Notes under the pieces: model-generated
The model's input: the letters and a program-made list of their open reading frames with translations, nothing else
The model's database searches: none
What the model was told of the DNA's origin: nothing
Origin: an uncultured Clostridia bacterium
GTDB taxonomy: Bacteria > Bacillota > Clostridia > Lachnospirales > Anaerotignaceae
Length of the DNA: 64,000 nt
Direction of reading: 5' to 3'
Assembly: GCA_910586765.1 (NCBI GenBank)
Contig: CAJUJJ010000002.1
Location: 62,001 to 126,000, forward strand
Made by a program: the position numbers and the translations under genes
Part shown: one piece after another, positions 1-7,460 of the stretch
Position numbering within the stretch: the first letter of the stretch is position 1
Layout: every line of letters starts with the position of its first letter

Positions 1-129
1 ATATGACAATATGATTTTTCCGCCTACCCCTGATATTCTATTATCCAACATAGGCTAAAACAGTTTTATAAATACTTTATACCATAGCAAAAGTATCAAA
101 AAGTATCATTTTTTTCATATTATAAATAA

Positions 130-160
130 CCAACAAAATCATATGCTTTGTTGGTTTTTA
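130..160. terminator. Hairpin terminator between unknown left gene and the duplicated membrane gene
   Basis: Eight-base perfect arms CCAACAAA and TTTGTTGG are separated by nine bases. A T-run follows on the plus strand and a weaker T-rich stretch follows on the minus strand. It lies just past the stop of the minus-strand gene at 179, so it probably ends that transcript and may work in both directions. Confidence 0.55.
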
Positions 161-178
161 TCTGCAAATAAAGTGACA

Positions 179-541
179 TTAATTTTTACTATATTTTTTT
201 GTCAAAAACATCAAACCAAATGCTGATGCACTATATAGTATGCTAGCTGTTATACAAGGATATAATATTTTATTACTAAAATCATCAAAAGGTAATGCAA
301 TATTAGATAAAGTGTGTCTTATAAACACTAGTATAAACAGCACTGTACTAACTTTTATCAGCAATTTATTGTACTTCGGAAAAACATTGATAAGGCAAAA
401 TGTTGTCATAGTATACAACAAAAAGAAACCTACAAATTGTATCGTAGATGGTGTTGTTGTTATATAAATATGATATTTTCGTGTGACATATATGAAAAAA
501 AGCAATACTAAAAAATAAACATATTTACTATATTTCTTCAA
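179..541 (-). CDS. Small four-helix membrane protein, copy 1 (unknown function)
   Basis: The product is 120 residues with about four hydrophobic segments (roughly 7-20, 33-52, 60-77 and 93-113) and Lys-rich ends, so it is an integral membrane protein. No family is recognised. The start is TTG, chosen because a strong GGAGGG site sits five bases upstream and no in-frame ATG is near. The product is identical to that of the copy at 793-1155. This copy has the better ribosome binding site (GGAGGG against GGAGTG). It lies downstream of a gene tail ending at 561, so it was probably the second gene of a pair. Function is unknown; a bacteriocin immunity or small permease role would be a guess. Confidence 0.6.
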   Translation of the reverse strand: MKKYSKYVYFLVLLFFIYVTRKYHIYITTTPSTIQFVGFFLLYTMTTFCLINVFPKYNKLLIKVSTVLFILVFIRHTLSNIALPFDDFSNKILYPCITASILYSASAFGLMFLTKKYSKN

Positions 542-560
542 ATTATCCCTCCTTATTTAT

Positions 561-779
561 TTACTTTAGTACATATTTAGGAGTTCCTTTATAATCACAA
601 ATAATTTCATGTGTTTTATGATTGAATTTTCCTGAAAAATAAAATGTTAAACTTGCAGTACACTTTCTACCTTTTCCTGCGTCTGAGATAACTTCTTCAG
701 TTGGTGTAAGGTTAGTGTATCTACTATATTTTGATACACAGCTTACTTCTTTATTAGCAGTATTGTAAGAAAATGTTGC
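561..779 (-). pseudogene. 3' fragment of an unrecognised gene, truncated by the tandem duplication
   Basis: An open frame of about 70 codons ends in TAA at 561-563. It contains two spaced Cys residues and the ending GTPKYVLK. It has no start codon or ribosome binding site of its own: upstream it runs out of frame into the duplicated membrane gene. The same final codons, broken by small deletions, occur at about 1170-1210. It appears to be the C-terminal part of a gene that preceded the 120-residue gene in the original two-gene unit. The family is not recognised. Confidence 0.5.
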
Positions 780-792
780 AAATAAAGTGACA

Positions 793-1155
793 TTAATTTT
801 TACTATATTTTTTTGTCAAAAACATCAAACCAAATGCTGATGCACTATATAGTATGCTAGCTGTTATACAAGGATATAATATTTTATTACTAAAATCATC
901 AAAAGGTAATGCAATATTAGATAAAGTGTGTCTTATAAACACTAGTATAAACAGCACTGTACTAACTTTTATCAGCAATTTATTGTACTTCGGAAAAACA
1001 TTGATAAGGCAAAATGTTGTCATAGTATACAACAAAAAGAAACCTACAAATTGTATCGTAGATGGTGTTGTTGTTATATAAATATGATATTTTCGTGTGA
1101 CATATATGAAAAAAAGCAATACTAAAAAATAAACATATTTACTATATTTTTTCAA
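793..1155 (-). CDS. Small four-helix membrane protein, copy 2 (unknown function)
   Basis: The protein is identical over 120 residues to the copy at 179-541, with a TTG start. The ribosome binding site here is GGAGTG, one base weaker than in copy 1. No synonymous change is visible through the reading frame, so the duplication is recent or the copies are kept identical by gene conversion. The protein has about four predicted membrane segments. Function is unknown. Confidence 0.6.
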   Translation of the reverse strand: MKKYSKYVYFLVLLFFIYVTRKYHIYITTTPSTIQFVGFFLLYTMTTFCLINVFPKYNKLLIKVSTVLFILVFIRHTLSNIALPFDDFSNKILYPCITASILYSASAFGLMFLTKKYSKN

Positions 1156-1329
1156 ATTATCACTCCTTATTTATTTACTTTAGTACATATTTAGAAGTTC
1201 TTTATATCACACTTTATATTATAATATTTTAGCATATTATGATATTGTAATATATAGTAGTCTTTTATAAAAATAGTCAGTTTTATTTAGCAATATTTTA
1301 CTTTTATCGTCATTTTTCGTTATTACTAA

Positions 1330-1353
1330 CAAAAAAAGGAGGGAAACCCCTCC
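1330..1353 (-). terminator. serS terminator
   Basis: On the minus strand the hairpin is GGAGGG-gttt-CCCTCC followed by seven T residues. It lies immediately after the serS stop. Confidence 0.85.
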
Positions 1354-1360
1354 TCATTTA

Positions 1361-2653
1361 CTATTTATTTTTTGGTTTTAACACTTCTGTACCACCCATA
1401 TATGGCTGTAATGGTTTTGGTATTGTAATACTACCATCTTCATTCAAATTATTTTCTAAAAATGCAATAAGCATACGTGGTGGTGCAACTACTGTATTAT
1501 TTAATGTATGTGCAAAATAATTGCCTTTTTCTTTATTTTTTACACGAATACCCAAACGGCGAGCCTGTGCATCTCCCAAATTAGAGCAGCTACCTACCTC
1601 AAAATATTTTTTCTGTCTTGGTGACCACGCTTCTACATCAATACTTTTTACTTTTAAATCTGCCAAGTCACCAGAGCAACATTCTAATGTTCTTACTGGT
1701 ATATCCAATGTTCTAAAAAATTCTACTGTATTTTTATAAAGCTGTTCAAACCATTTTGGACTATCTTCTGGTTTACATACTACTATCATTTCTTGCTTTT
1801 CAAACTGATGTATTCTGTAAACGCCTCTTTCTTCAATGCCGTGTGCTCCCACTTCTTTTCTAAAACATGGAGAATAGCTTGTTAATGTTTGTGGCAATGT
1901 TTCCTCATCTAATATGGTATCAATAAATTTACCTATCATAGAGTGTTCACTTGTACCAATTAAATACAAATCTTCTCCTTCTATTTTATACATCATATTT
2001 TCCATTTCTGTAAAGCTCATAACACCTGTTACAACATTACTTCTAATCATAAATGGTGGTATATAATACGTAAATCCTTTATTTATCATAAAATCTCTTG
2101 CATAAGAAAGTATGGAAGAATGTAGTCTTGCTACATCTCCACAAAGATAATAAAAGCCATTTCCGCTTGTTTTTCTAGCACTATCCAAGTCAATGCCTGC
2201 AAGGCTTTCCATAATATCAATATGATATGGTACTTCAAAATTAGGCACCACTGGCTCTCCAAATTTTTCTACTTCTACATTTTCACTATCATCTTTTCCT
2301 ATTGGAACGCTATCATCAATAATATTTGGTATGACTAACATTCTTTCTCTAATTTTTGCTGTCAATTCTTCTTCCAATGCTTCCAATTCTGTCAATTCTT
2401 TTGCCATTTCTGCAACTTGTGTTTTGGCTTTTTCTGCTTCTTCTTTTTGTCCTTTTGCCATCATACCACCTATTGCTTTACTTATGGAATTTCTTTGACT
2501 TCTCAAGTCATCGCATTTTCCTTTTGTTTCTCTAAATTGCTTGTCCATTTCAATCACTTCATCTACCAGAACTAATTTTTGGTCTTGAAATTTCTTTTTA
2601 ATATTTTCTTTTACTAATTCTGGATTGGTACGAATTAATTTAATATCTAACAT
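1361..2653 (-). CDS. serS: Seryl-tRNA synthetase
   Basis: This cytoplasmic class II synthetase charges tRNA-Ser with serine; its 430 residues are normal for the family. Residues 1-110 form the two-helix coiled-coil arm that grips the long variable arm of tRNA-Ser. Motif 2 is around SPCFRKEVGAHG, with the conserved HQFEKQE stretch after it. Motif 3 reads VVAPPRMLIAFLEN instead of the common bacterial GLAVGRTLVA form and is followed by IPKPLQPYMGG. The class arginine is kept, but this ending resembles the archaeal/eukaryotic-like ending. The gene stands alone behind a T-box leader with a serine specifier, so it should be induced when tRNA-Ser is uncharged. Confidence 0.97.
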   Translation of the reverse strand: MLDIKLIRTNPELVKENIKKKFQDQKLVLVDEVIEMDKQFRETKGKCDDLRSQRNSISKAIGGMMAKGQKEEAEKAKTQVAEMAKELTELEALEEELTAKIRERMLVIPNIIDDSVPIGKDDSENVEVEKFGEPVVPNFEVPYHIDIMESLAGIDLDSARKTSGNGFYYLCGDVARLHSSILSYARDFMINKGFTYYIPPFMIRSNVVTGVMSFTEMENMMYKIEGEDLYLIGTSEHSMIGKFIDTILDEETLPQTLTSYSPCFRKEVGAHGIEERGVYRIHQFEKQEMIVVCKPEDSPKWFEQLYKNTVEFFRTLDIPVRTLECCSGDLADLKVKSIDVEAWSPRQKKYFEVGSCSNLGDAQARRLGIRVKNKEKGNYFAHTLNNTVVAPPRMLIAFLENNLNEDGSITIPKPLQPYMGGTEVLKPKNK

Positions 2654-2684
2654 TTTTTATTTCCTCCTTAATGTTTTTTATAAT

Positions 2685-2940
2685 ATAAAAAGCCCTCATC
2701 TCTTTTTATTGTCATAAAAAGGGACGAGAGCTATTTTCCCGTGTTGCCACCCAAATTGCTTATATCTTTATCATTATAAGCCACTCAAAACAGCAGTAAA
2801 GGGCTTACCCTCTTGGCTTTCACCAAGTAGCTCAGAAAGTGGAACATCTCTTTTTTACACCAATTTCCACCAAACATTGGCTCTCTGTAGTATTATTGCA
2901 AGATTTAGCTTTCTTCAAACGCTTTTTTTATTATTGTTTT
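2685..2940 (-). promoter_or_regulatory. T-box leader (serine, specifier UCC) of serS
   Basis: On the minus strand the T-box core GGGTGGCAACACGGGA (about 2737-2752) is followed by a long terminator, 2691-2732, ending in T residues. Upstream, stem I carries an AGAGAG stretch. Its basal helix pairs AGAAAG with CTTTCT. The codon just before the 3' strand of that helix is UCC followed by A (2843-2841), the normal specifier position, which reads serine. Uncharged tRNA-Ser should favour the antiterminator. Confidence 0.92.
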
Positions 2941-2945
2941 TACTC

Positions 2946-2973
2946 ATTGTATCACATATTTTGTCTTTGTCAA
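2946..2973 (-). promoter_or_regulatory. serS T-box promoter
   Basis: The -35 is TTGACA (2973-2968), followed by 16 bases and the -10 TACAAT (2951-2946). Transcription would start near 2939, right at the 5' edge of stem I. Confidence 0.8.
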
Positions 2974-3002
2974 TCATCATTTTTTATGAGCTATACAAAA
3001 AC

Positions 3003-3031
3003 TAGACAAAAAATGACAAATACTATATACT
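3003..3031 (+). promoter_or_regulatory. Promoter of the 27-residue peptide gene
   Basis: TAGACA (3003-3008), 17 bases, TATACT (3026-3031). It is divergent from the serS promoter, about 30 bp away. Confidence 0.75.
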
Positions 3032-3073
3032 AATATTGCTGTTGACTCTTTCCAGCAGGAAGGAGGGAGTATC

Positions 3074-3157
3074 ATGTACTATTGGGAAAATTTTATAATT
3101 TCTGTCACAGCAGGTATTGTAAGCTACTATATCTGCAAATGGCTGGACAGAAAATAA
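3074..3157 (+). CDS. 27-residue membrane peptide, possibly toxin-like
   Basis: ATG follows a very strong ribosome binding site (GGAAGGAGGG) by seven bases. The peptide begins MYYWENFIISV, continues through a hydrophobic segment with Gly-Ile-Val and a Tyr-Tyr pair, and ends CKWLDRK. One membrane helix with a basic C-terminus resembles the small hydrophobic peptides scattered through clostridial genomes and type I toxins. The gene has its own promoter (3003-3031) and a strong terminator (3186-3219), so it is a free-standing unit of about 180 nt. No antisense antitoxin RNA promoter was identified. The toxin role is inferred only from size, hydrophobicity and compact expression signals. Confidence 0.6.
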   Translation: MYYWENFIISVTAGIVSYYICKWLDRK

Positions 3158-3185
3158 TGCAACAGCAATCAGCCTAAATGTAAAG

Positions 3186-3219
3186 CACTCAAGAGATACG
3201 ACCTCTTGAGTGTTTTTTT
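3186..3219 (+). terminator. Terminator of the 27-residue peptide gene
   Basis: Ten-base perfect arms CACTCAAGAG and CTCTTGAGTG with a 7-base loop, followed by seven T residues. Confidence 0.92.
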
Positions 3220-3302
3220 GCTGTTAATCATGTTCTATTGGGTAACATTTTCACTTATTATTATATAGCAATAAATTATTTTGTCAATAGCATAAAAAAT
3301 AA

Positions 3303-3331
3303 TTGACAAAACAACTCAAATACAGTATAGT
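3303..3331 (+). promoter_or_regulatory. tRNA-Phe promoter
   Basis: TTGACA (3303-3308), 17 bases, TATAGT (3326-3331). Expected start is near 3338, about 17 bases before the mature tRNA 5' end. Confidence 0.85.
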
Positions 3332-3354
3332 ATTTGTTACAGCAAATGAAACTT

Positions 3355-3427
<73 letters not shown>

Positions 3428-3436
3428 TATTGTTTT

Positions 3437-3462
3437 AAGGAAGCCAAACAGCTTCCTTTTTT
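3437..3462 (+). terminator. tRNA-Phe terminator
   Basis: Hairpin AAGGAAGC / GCTTCCTT with a 6-base loop followed by a T-run. Confidence 0.9.
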
Positions 3463-3495
3463 GTTTATACTTCATACAAAAAAGGAGTATCTATA

Positions 3496-3822
3496 ATGAA
3501 AAAAAAAGAAATGATATTTTTTTTAATTATTTTAGTATTAGCTGGTGCTTTTTGTATATTTCATTTTATTACACAAACTCCATCTGCTGTTGTTTCTGTT
3601 TCCATAGATGGCACAGAACATAAACAATTTGATTTGTCAAAAGACCAATACTATACTATACAGACACCACAAGGATACAACATACTTCAAATAGAAAATC
3701 ACACTGTAACTGTAACAGAAGCAGACTGTCCAGACCAAATTTGTGTACAGCAAAAGTCCATTCAAAACAAAGGAGAATTGATAGTCTGTCTTCCTCATAA
3801 AGTGGTAATTGAACTAAAATAA
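3496..3822 (+). CDS. NusG domain II-containing membrane-anchored protein
   Basis: The product has 108 residues. An N-terminal membrane helix (about 5-25) is followed by an extracytoplasmic beta-rich domain of the NusG-II (DUF1312) family. The typical paired cysteines are seen in TEADCPDQICVQQ, with the ending IVCLPHKVVIEL. These proteins are commonly found next to Gx transporters and, in other genomes, to RNF or ApbE/FMN-binding redox genes. Here the partner is the Gx-transporter gene 16 bp downstream, so the two form one operon. The molecular role is not established; Cys-Cys chemistry at the cell surface is a family-level guess. Confidence 0.85.
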   Translation: MKKKEMIFFLIILVLAGAFCIFHFITQTPSAVVSVSIDGTEHKQFDLSKDQYYTIQTPQGYNILQIENHTVTVTEADCPDQICVQQKSIQNKGELIVCLPHKVVIELK

Positions 3823-3838
3823 GGAGTGTGGCAATATT

Positions 3839-4324
3839 ATGAAAAGCAAAAAAATTGCATACTGCGGATTGCTTACTACTGTCGCATTGCTTCTTAGTTA
3901 TGTAGAGCGTATGCTTGCTATTCCTATGATTGTACCTGGCATGAAATTAGGTCTTGCTAACATTACTGTACTCATTGCTCTTTATTTATTTGATAGTAAA
4001 ACTGCTTTTAGTATTTCTATATTACGTATACTCATTTCTGGAATACTTTTTACTGGTTTTGCTAGCTTTTTATATAGTGCTGCTGGTGCATTGCTTAGTT
4101 TTACTATAATGTCACTTTGCAAAAAAAGAAATGCTTTTTCTGTGATTGCTATCAGTATATTAGGAGGTATCAGCCACAATATAGGACAAATATGTATTGC
4201 TTGTATTGTAGTAGAAAACATAAAACTTTTTTATTATATGCCCTTTCTTGTCATATTGGGTATTGCAACAGGATTTATTACTGGTATCGTAGGAGATAAA
4301 ACAATACACTACATCAAACACTAA
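3839..4324 (+). CDS. Gx transporter family protein (heptaprenyl diphosphate synthase component I type)
   Basis: The 161-residue polytopic membrane protein has five to six hydrophobic helices and the family signature VPGMKLGLANITVLIALYLF near the N-terminus. The family carries the historical name heptaprenyl diphosphate synthase component I, but its fold is that of ECF-type S components, so a small-molecule uptake role is more likely. It lies 16 bp after the NusG-II gene, the usual pairing. No quinone or polyprenyl synthase gene is nearby, which also argues against the enzyme name. Confidence 0.88.
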   Translation: MKSKKIAYCGLLTTVALLLSYVERMLAIPMIVPGMKLGLANITVLIALYLFDSKTAFSISILRILISGILFTGFASFLYSAAGALLSFTIMSLCKKRNAFSVIAISILGGISHNIGQICIACIVVENIKLFYYMPFLVILGIATGFITGIVGDKTIHYIKH

Positions 4325-4358
4325 TTAGTATTCAAATTTTATTACTCATACCTTTTAC

Positions 4359-4386
4359 TTGCACAAAATTTCTTTTGTGCTATAAT
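4359..4386 (+). promoter_or_regulatory. guaB promoter with embedded palindromic operator
   Basis: TTGCAC (4359-4364), 16 bases, TATAAT (4381-4386). The spacer is filled by a perfect inverted repeat GCACAAAA-tttc-TTTTGTGC (4361-4380) that overlaps the -35 and touches the -10. A bound repressor there would block RNA polymerase. No terminator-like T-run follows, so a DNA operator is more likely than an attenuator. Confidence 0.75.
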
Positions 4387-4436
4387 AAATTTTATTAATA
4401 ATATCATGTGCGTAAATATTTAACAGGAGGTAAATT

Positions 4437-5948
4437 ATGGCAACTTATTTTCAATCACTTTCTCGTACATTTAGCGAATATCTTCTTGTTCCAGGATATT
4501 CTTCTGTGGAGTGTACTCCCGATAATGTCAGCTTAAAAACACCTATTGTAAAATTCAAAAAAGGCGAAAAACCTGCTTTAGAAATGAATATTCCACTCGT
4601 TTCTGCTATTATGCAATCTGTTTCTGATGACAAGATGGCTGTAGCATTGGCAAAAGAAGGCGGTATTTCATTTATTTATGGTTCTCAAACAATACAAAGT
4701 CAAGCAGCTATGGTACAAAGAGCAAAATCTTATAAAGCTGGTTTTGTTGTAAGCGACTCCAATATTATGCCTGAAAGTACATTAAAAGACATACTTGCTT
4801 TAAAAGAAAAAACTGGTCACTCTACAGTTGCTGTTACTACAGATGGTACTGCACAGGGGAAATTAGTAGGTATTGTAACAAGTCGTGACTATCGTGTAAG
4901 CCGTATGAATGGCGATGAAAAAGTAAAAGACTTTATGACGCCTCTTGAAAAGCTTGTTTGTGCTCCTAAAGGCACCACATTAAAAGAAGCAAATAACATC
5001 ATTTGGGACCATAAATTAAATTCATTACCTATTGTAGATGATGACGGAAAATTACTTTATATGGTATTTCGTAAAGATTATGACTCTCACAAAGAAAACA
5101 AAAATGAATTATTAGATGTTCACAAAAGATATGTCGTTGGTGCTGGTATCAACACAAGAGATTACGAAGAACGTGTTCCTGCTCTTGTAAATGCTGGTGC
5201 TGACATACTTTGCATTGACTCCTCTGAAGGATTTTCAGAATGGCAGAAAATTACATTAGATTTTATACGTCAAAAATATGGTGACACTGTTAAAGTTGGT
5301 GCGGGAAATGTTGTTGATAAAGAAGGTTTTCGTTATTTAGCAGAATGTGGTGCTGATTTTATAAAAGTTGGTATCGGTGGTGGTTCTATCTGTATTACTA
5401 GAGAGCAAAAAGGTATCGGTCGTGGACAGGCTTCCGCAGTAATAGAAGTGGCAGAAGCAAGAGATGAATATTTTAAAGAAACTGGTATTTATATTCCAAT
5501 TTGCTCCGATGGTGGTATTGTATACGACTATCATATGACATTAGCTTTAGCTATGGGTGCTGACTTTTTAATGTTAGGTCGTTATTTCTCCCGCTTTGAC
5601 GAAAGCCCTACAAACAAAGTTAACATCAACGGCAATTATATGAAAGAATACTGGGGAGAAGGTTCTGCAAGAGCAAGAAACTGGCAGAGATATGATATGG
5701 GAGGAGATAAAAAACTTTCTTTTGAAGAAGGTGTTGATTCCTATGTACCATATGCTGGAAGTTTGAGAGATAATGTTTCTCTTTCTCTTAAAAAAGTAAA
5801 ATCTACTATGTGCAACTGTGGTGCATTAACGATAGCAGAACTACAACAAAAAGCAAAATTAACTATTATTTCCGCTACAAGCCTTACAGAAGGCGGTGCT
5901 CACGACGTTGTATTAAAAGATAATCAAGGCAGCACATACAACAGCTAA
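4437..5948 (+). CDS. guaB: IMP dehydrogenase
   Basis: The enzyme oxidises IMP to XMP with NAD, the committed step of guanine nucleotide synthesis. The 503-residue protein has a TIM barrel interrupted by a CBS-domain pair at about residues 105-220. The active-site loop is GIGGGSICITR with catalytic Cys319; most bacterial enzymes have GIGPGSICTTR, so Gly replaces Pro and Ile replaces Thr. The flap region carries ARNWQRYDMGG, a divergent form of the catalytic Arg-Tyr motif. The extra length and these variants place it in the divergent IMPDH subgroup. ATG follows the strong AGGAGG by seven bases. It stands alone between its promoter/operator and a terminator. Confidence 0.93.
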   Translation: MATYFQSLSRTFSEYLLVPGYSSVECTPDNVSLKTPIVKFKKGEKPALEMNIPLVSAIMQSVSDDKMAVALAKEGGISFIYGSQTIQSQAAMVQRAKSYKAGFVVSDSNIMPESTLKDILALKEKTGHSTVAVTTDGTAQGKLVGIVTSRDYRVSRMNGDEKVKDFMTPLEKLVCAPKGTTLKEANNIIWDHKLNSLPIVDDDGKLLYMVFRKDYDSHKENKNELLDVHKRYVVGAGINTRDYEERVPALVNAGADILCIDSSEGFSEWQKITLDFIRQKYGDTVKVGAGNVVDKEGFRYLAECGADFIKVGIGGGSICITREQKGIGRGQASAVIEVAEARDEYFKETGIYIPICSDGGIVYDYHMTLALAMGADFLMLGRYFSRFDESPTNKVNINGNYMKEYWGEGSARARNWQRYDMGGDKKLSFEEGVDSYVPYAGSLRDNVSLSLKKVKSTMCNCGALTIAELQQKAKLTIISATSLTEGGAHDVVLKDNQGSTYNS

Positions 5949-5959
5949 TACGATTTATA

Positions 5960-5989
5960 GTGCCAAATATTTTTGTTTGGCACTTTTTT
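5960..5989 (+). terminator. guaB terminator
   Basis: Arms GTGCCAAA / TTTGGCAC with an 8-base loop, then six T residues. Confidence 0.92.
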
Positions 5990-6013
5990 ATACGATTAAG
6001 GAGGAAAATAACT

Positions 6014-7066
6014 ATGAAAAAACGAATACTTTTAACTTGTATTTCTACCATGTTATATGCCTTTACTGCTTTTGGCAGCAACATTACTGTAATGCTCAAT
6101 GATACAGCCATTGCTTATACACAAAGTCCAGTATTAAAAAACAACACTACTTGCGTACCTATGAAACAAACATTAGAAGCATTTGGTGCTATAGTAAGCT
6201 GGAATGAGCCTACCAAAACAGTCATCGCCAGAAAAGGAAATTTAATTGTATCCGCTTGCCAAAACAGCAAAACATTGATAATTACAAAAGGAGAACAAAC
6301 AAACCGTATTACTATGCCAGTAGCAGCTTATATTGAAAACGGAACTATGTTTGTACCTCTAAGGCCTTTATCACAAGCATTTCAAGCGGATATGACATGG
6401 GACAGCAATACAAATACTGCAAATATAAAAATGAACAACTCTATTATTTTACAAAAAACAGATAAAAAAACAATACAAAATAAAACTGGTGACACAATAT
6501 GGCAGGCGAACATTTCTTATCCAGAATTGCAAGGAGAAAGTGAAGCATTTTTAAATATAAACGAAACTATAAAAAATGATGTGTATACTTCCCTTTCTGC
6601 TGCTGAAAATGATATATCAGATGATGTTGTTTTAGAAAATGCTGCAATGCCATATTCTTTTGATTGTGACTACAGCATTACTTATTTAGATGACAATACA
6701 ATATCTTTTTTATTAGATTATTACGAGTTTACTGGTGGAGCTCATGGTATGCCTTTCCGTCAAGCATACACATTTGATTTAAACAATGGAAATCAATTAC
6801 AATTAAAAGATATACTCAATATAGAAGATGTAGAAAGTTTTGTAAAAGACGCTTTCAAAAACAATATTGAGCAAAATCCAGAAAATTATTTTTCAAATGC
6901 TATAGATACAGTAAATTCTGAACAGTTTTTATATGATTTTTATATAGAGCAAAACAAAATTGTACTTTTTACACAGCCTTATTTATTAGAACATTATGCT
7001 AATCATTATCAGCCTACTGTTATTGATACACAACAAATACAAAATATACTAAAAATACAAATATAA
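6014..7066 (+). CDS. Secreted protein with copper-amine-oxidase-like stalk domain and DUF3298/RsiV-like C-terminus
   Basis: The start at 6014 is chosen over an upstream in-frame codon because GGAGGAAA precedes it and the protein then opens with a signal peptide (MKKRILLTCI...). It has 350 residues. Positions about 25-140 form the stalk domain seen in the N-terminus of copper amine oxidases, with the recurring pattern of Pro-Met/Leu-(Lys/Arg) strands (CVPMKQTLEAFGA, FVPLRPLSQAFQA). The rest resembles the DUF4163/DUF3298 region of RsiV-like anti-sigma factors, with the ELTGGAHG-type motif seen here as FTGGAHG. No transmembrane helix follows, so it should be exported and held by the stalk domain. 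It is monocistronic. The ligand is unknown. Confidence 0.8.
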   Translation: MKKRILLTCISTMLYAFTAFGSNITVMLNDTAIAYTQSPVLKNNTTCVPMKQTLEAFGAIVSWNEPTKTVIARKGNLIVSACQNSKTLIITKGEQTNRITMPVAAYIENGTMFVPLRPLSQAFQADMTWDSNTNTANIKMNNSIILQKTDKKTIQNKTGDTIWQANISYPELQGESEAFLNINETIKNDVYTSLSAAENDISDDVVLENAAMPYSFDCDYSITYLDDNTISFLLDYYEFTGGAHGMPFRQAYTFDLNNGNQLQLKDILNIEDVESFVKDAFKNNIEQNPENYFSNAIDTVNSEQFLYDFYIEQNKIVLFTQPYLLEHYANHYQPTVIDTQQIQNILKIQI

Positions 7067-7072
7067 CATTTA

Positions 7073-7107
7073 AAAAACGACACAGTTTTTTGACTATGTC
7101 GTTTTTT
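7073..7107. terminator. Bidirectional terminator between the stalk-domain gene and spoVG
   Basis: Near-perfect 12-base arms around AAAACGACACAG and CTATGTCGTTTT, with A-run before and T-run after. It therefore serves both converging transcripts. Confidence 0.9.
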
Positions 7108-7113
7108 ACTTTA

Positions 7114-7404
7114 TTACTCATTTTCTTGTTGTTCTTCCTGCTCAATTTCTTGTGCAGCTATTGCATACTTTTCTAATATTGCGCTCTGAATTTTTTCTCT
7201 GGTCACACCATTGATTGGATGTGCAATGTCTCGAAATTCTCCATCAGCAGATTTTCTGCTTGGCATTGCAATAAATAAGCCCTGTTCTCTTTCAATTACC
7301 TTGATGTCATGAACCACGAATTCGTTGTCGAAAGTTACAGAAATAACAGCTTTCATTTTTCCTTCTTTGTTGACCTTTCTCACTCTTACATCAGTAATTT
7401 CCAT
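7114..7404 (-). CDS. spoVG: Septation/sporulation regulator SpoVG
   Basis: The small regulator has 96 residues. The conserved core is present: MEITDVRVRKV, then FVVHDIKVIE, GLFIAMPSRK and FRDIAHPIN. SpoVG binds nucleic acid and affects asymmetric septation, capsule and virulence genes in other Firmicutes. The C-terminal tail is Glu/Gln rich. It is the last gene of a glgC-glgD-spoVG series, 56 bp after glgD, with its own GGAGGAG site. A short palindrome TCCCAggtcacaTGGGA lies in that gap. No separate sigma-H promoter can be seen in the 56 bp, so it may be co-transcribed with the glycogen genes. Confidence 0.96.
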   Translation of the reverse strand: MEITDVRVRKVNKEGKMKAVISVTFDNEFVVHDIKVIEREQGLFIAMPSRKSADGEFRDIAHPINGVTREKIQSAILEKYAIAAQEIEQEEQQENE

Positions 7405-7460
7405 ACGCTCTCTCCTCCCATGTGACCTGGGAATTATCCTCCTTTACGCTTTTACAATAC

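Larger units (their letters stand above)
163..1210. repeat. 614-bp tandem duplication (two about 435-bp copies plus intervening gene tail)
   Basis: The block starting at 163 recurs at 777, an offset of 614 bp. The copies are almost identical up to about 598 and 1210. Differences are confined to the end of the block: one base next to the start codon, one in the ribosome binding site, and small indels in the tail. Each copy contains the same 120-residue membrane-protein gene. Between them (599-776) is the 3' part of another gene whose last codons also survive, frameshifted, at the far end of copy two. This is what unequal recombination of a two-gene unit would leave. Confidence 0.9.

Noticed and set aside
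240..467. Plus-strand 75-codon frames repeated at 240 and 854
   Set aside because: Antisense to the duplicated membrane gene, without ribosome binding sites.
2839..3033. 64-codon plus-strand frame
   Set aside because: It lies over the minus-strand serS T-box and promoter and has no ribosome binding site.
4117..4299. Out-of-frame Cys/Tyr-rich frame inside the Gx-transporter gene
   Set aside because: Shadow frame with no start signal; the long membrane protein frame explains the region.
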